Shown here piece after piece: positions 6,529-6,938 of a stretch of DNA of 6,938 nt. The stretch comes from Flavobacteriales bacterium (GTDB lineage Bacteria; Bacteroidota; Bacteroidia; Flavobacteriales_D; Crocinitomicaceae). Below the pieces are notes generated by a model. That model had not been told where the DNA came from and searched no databases. It saw only the letters and a list, made by a program, of their open reading frames with translations. The stretch is from positions 1 to 6,938 of the forward strand of contig JABJEE010000054.1 of assembly GCA_018665005.1 (NCBI GenBank), read 5' to 3'. How positions within the stretch are numbered: position 1 is the first letter of the stretch; the number at the start of each line of letters is the position of its first letter. The position numbers were made by a program, and so were the translations under genes.

Positions 6529-6938
6529 TCAATCTGATTTTGACTTTTTTCCACTTTAGCTTTCATTTCCTCAGCGTATGAGGTCAAACGGTTTTCAACA
6601 GACTTATCGGTAGCACCAATGATTCTGGCTGCAAGAATACCCGCGTTTTTTGCACCATTAAGAGCTACTGTGGCGACAGGAATTCCATTAGGCATTTGTA
6701 GAATACTTAAAATTGAATCCCAGCCATCTATTGAATTGGATGACTTTATAGGCACTCCAATAACCGGGAGGGTAGTCATAGAAGCTGTCATGCCAGGAAG
6801 GTGGGCAGCACCACCCGCACCAGCAATAATCACTTTTATTCCCTTTTTAGATGCGCTTTTAGCGTATTCAACCATTTTTTCGGGTGTCCGATGTGCAGAA
6901 ACAATTTGAACCTCTGATTCAATACCAAAAGAATCTAA
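6525..6938 (-). CDS. purE: PurE, N5-carboxyaminoimidazole ribonucleotide mutase, 3' part (start outside window)
   Basis: This is the last 137 residues of class I PurE, which converts N5-CAIR to CAIR in de novo purine synthesis in the cytosol. The frame stays open to the right edge; family length is about 160-170 residues, so some 25-30 N-terminal residues, including the MGSxSD phosphate-binding segment, are off the window. Visible motifs are VSAHRTPEKM (visible residues 13-22) with the catalytic histidine and adjacent arginine, IIAGAGGAAHLPGM, then PVIGVPI and DGWDSILSILQMPNGIPVATV. The ending is NGAKNAGILAARIIG and a charged helix. The GWDSLLSIxQMP-like pattern and intact AHR are those of the bacterial class I mutase that works with PurK, rather than the class II AIR carboxylase of animals. 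An ATG at 6873-6875 is an internal Met within this conserved stretch, not the start. purK is not in view and may lie upstream. Confidence 0.96.
   Translation of the reverse strand, partial: LDSFGIESEVQIVSAHRTPEKMVEYAKSASKKGIKVIIAGAGGAAHLPGMTASMTTLPVIGVPIKSSNSIDGWDSILSILQMPNGIPVATVALNGAKNAGILAARIIGATDKSVENRLTSYAEEMKAKVEKSQNQID

Noticed and set aside
6873..6875. ATG as the start of purE
   Set aside because: The conserved AHRTPEK stretch with the catalytic histidine lies just upstream in the same frame. The Met is internal.
6619..6909. A 96-residue plus-strand frame opposite purE
   Set aside because: It is fully antisense to strongly conserved purE codons.
1..6938. Mobile element, defence system, CRISPR array, tRNA or rRNA
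   Set aside because: No transposase, integrase, regularly spaced repeats, cloverleaf or rRNA-like sequence was seen on either strand.

Overview
The window looks like an ordinary chromosomal segment of an AT-rich member of the Bacteroidota (Cytophagia/Flavobacteriia type). The evidence is a phosphate-selective porin O/P-type outer-membrane protein, a BshC of the Bacteroidota/Firmicutes bacillithiol pathway, a DUF1343/NamZ lipoprotein, the near absence of Shine-Dalgarno sequences, and TAnnTTTG-type -7 boxes. No RNA gene, insertion sequence, CRISPR array or phage gene was seen.

Layout, left to right. (1) The 3' part of an outer-membrane porin runs off the left edge (+, ends 968). (2) After 129 bp, the only real intergenic gap, comes a membrane-anchored DUF2927-like protein (+, 1098-1838). 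(3) Facing it, 4 bp away, is a tight leftward block transcribed from about 5300 down to 1843: an FtsX/LolE-type ABC transporter permease, then bshC, then a KDPG/KHG aldolase (eda-like). Its internal spacings are 4 bp and a 14-bp overlap. (4) Diverging from this block is a DUF1343 lipoprotein, a predicted NamZ exo-N-acetylmuramidase (+, 5266-6528). Its start region overlaps that of the permease. (5) Converging on it is purE (-, from 6525), cut by the right edge. The two genes share a CTAG that supplies both stop codons.

How the genes work together. There is no single obvious pathway. Cell-envelope functions (porin, anchored DUF2927-like protein, permease, peptidoglycan-fragment hydrolase) are mixed with cytosolic metabolism (bacillithiol synthesis, 2-keto-3-deoxy sugar acid cleavage, purine synthesis). 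Grouping of permease, bshC and aldolase in one transcript is strongly suggested by spacing, but a shared function is not evident.

The most notable points are structural: an aldolase that ends directly after its last beta strand and lacks the usual C-terminal helix; head-to-head genes with overlapping starts, one using TTG; tail-to-tail genes sharing a palindromic double stop; and extreme gene packing. I did not find a convincing new multi-gene system here.
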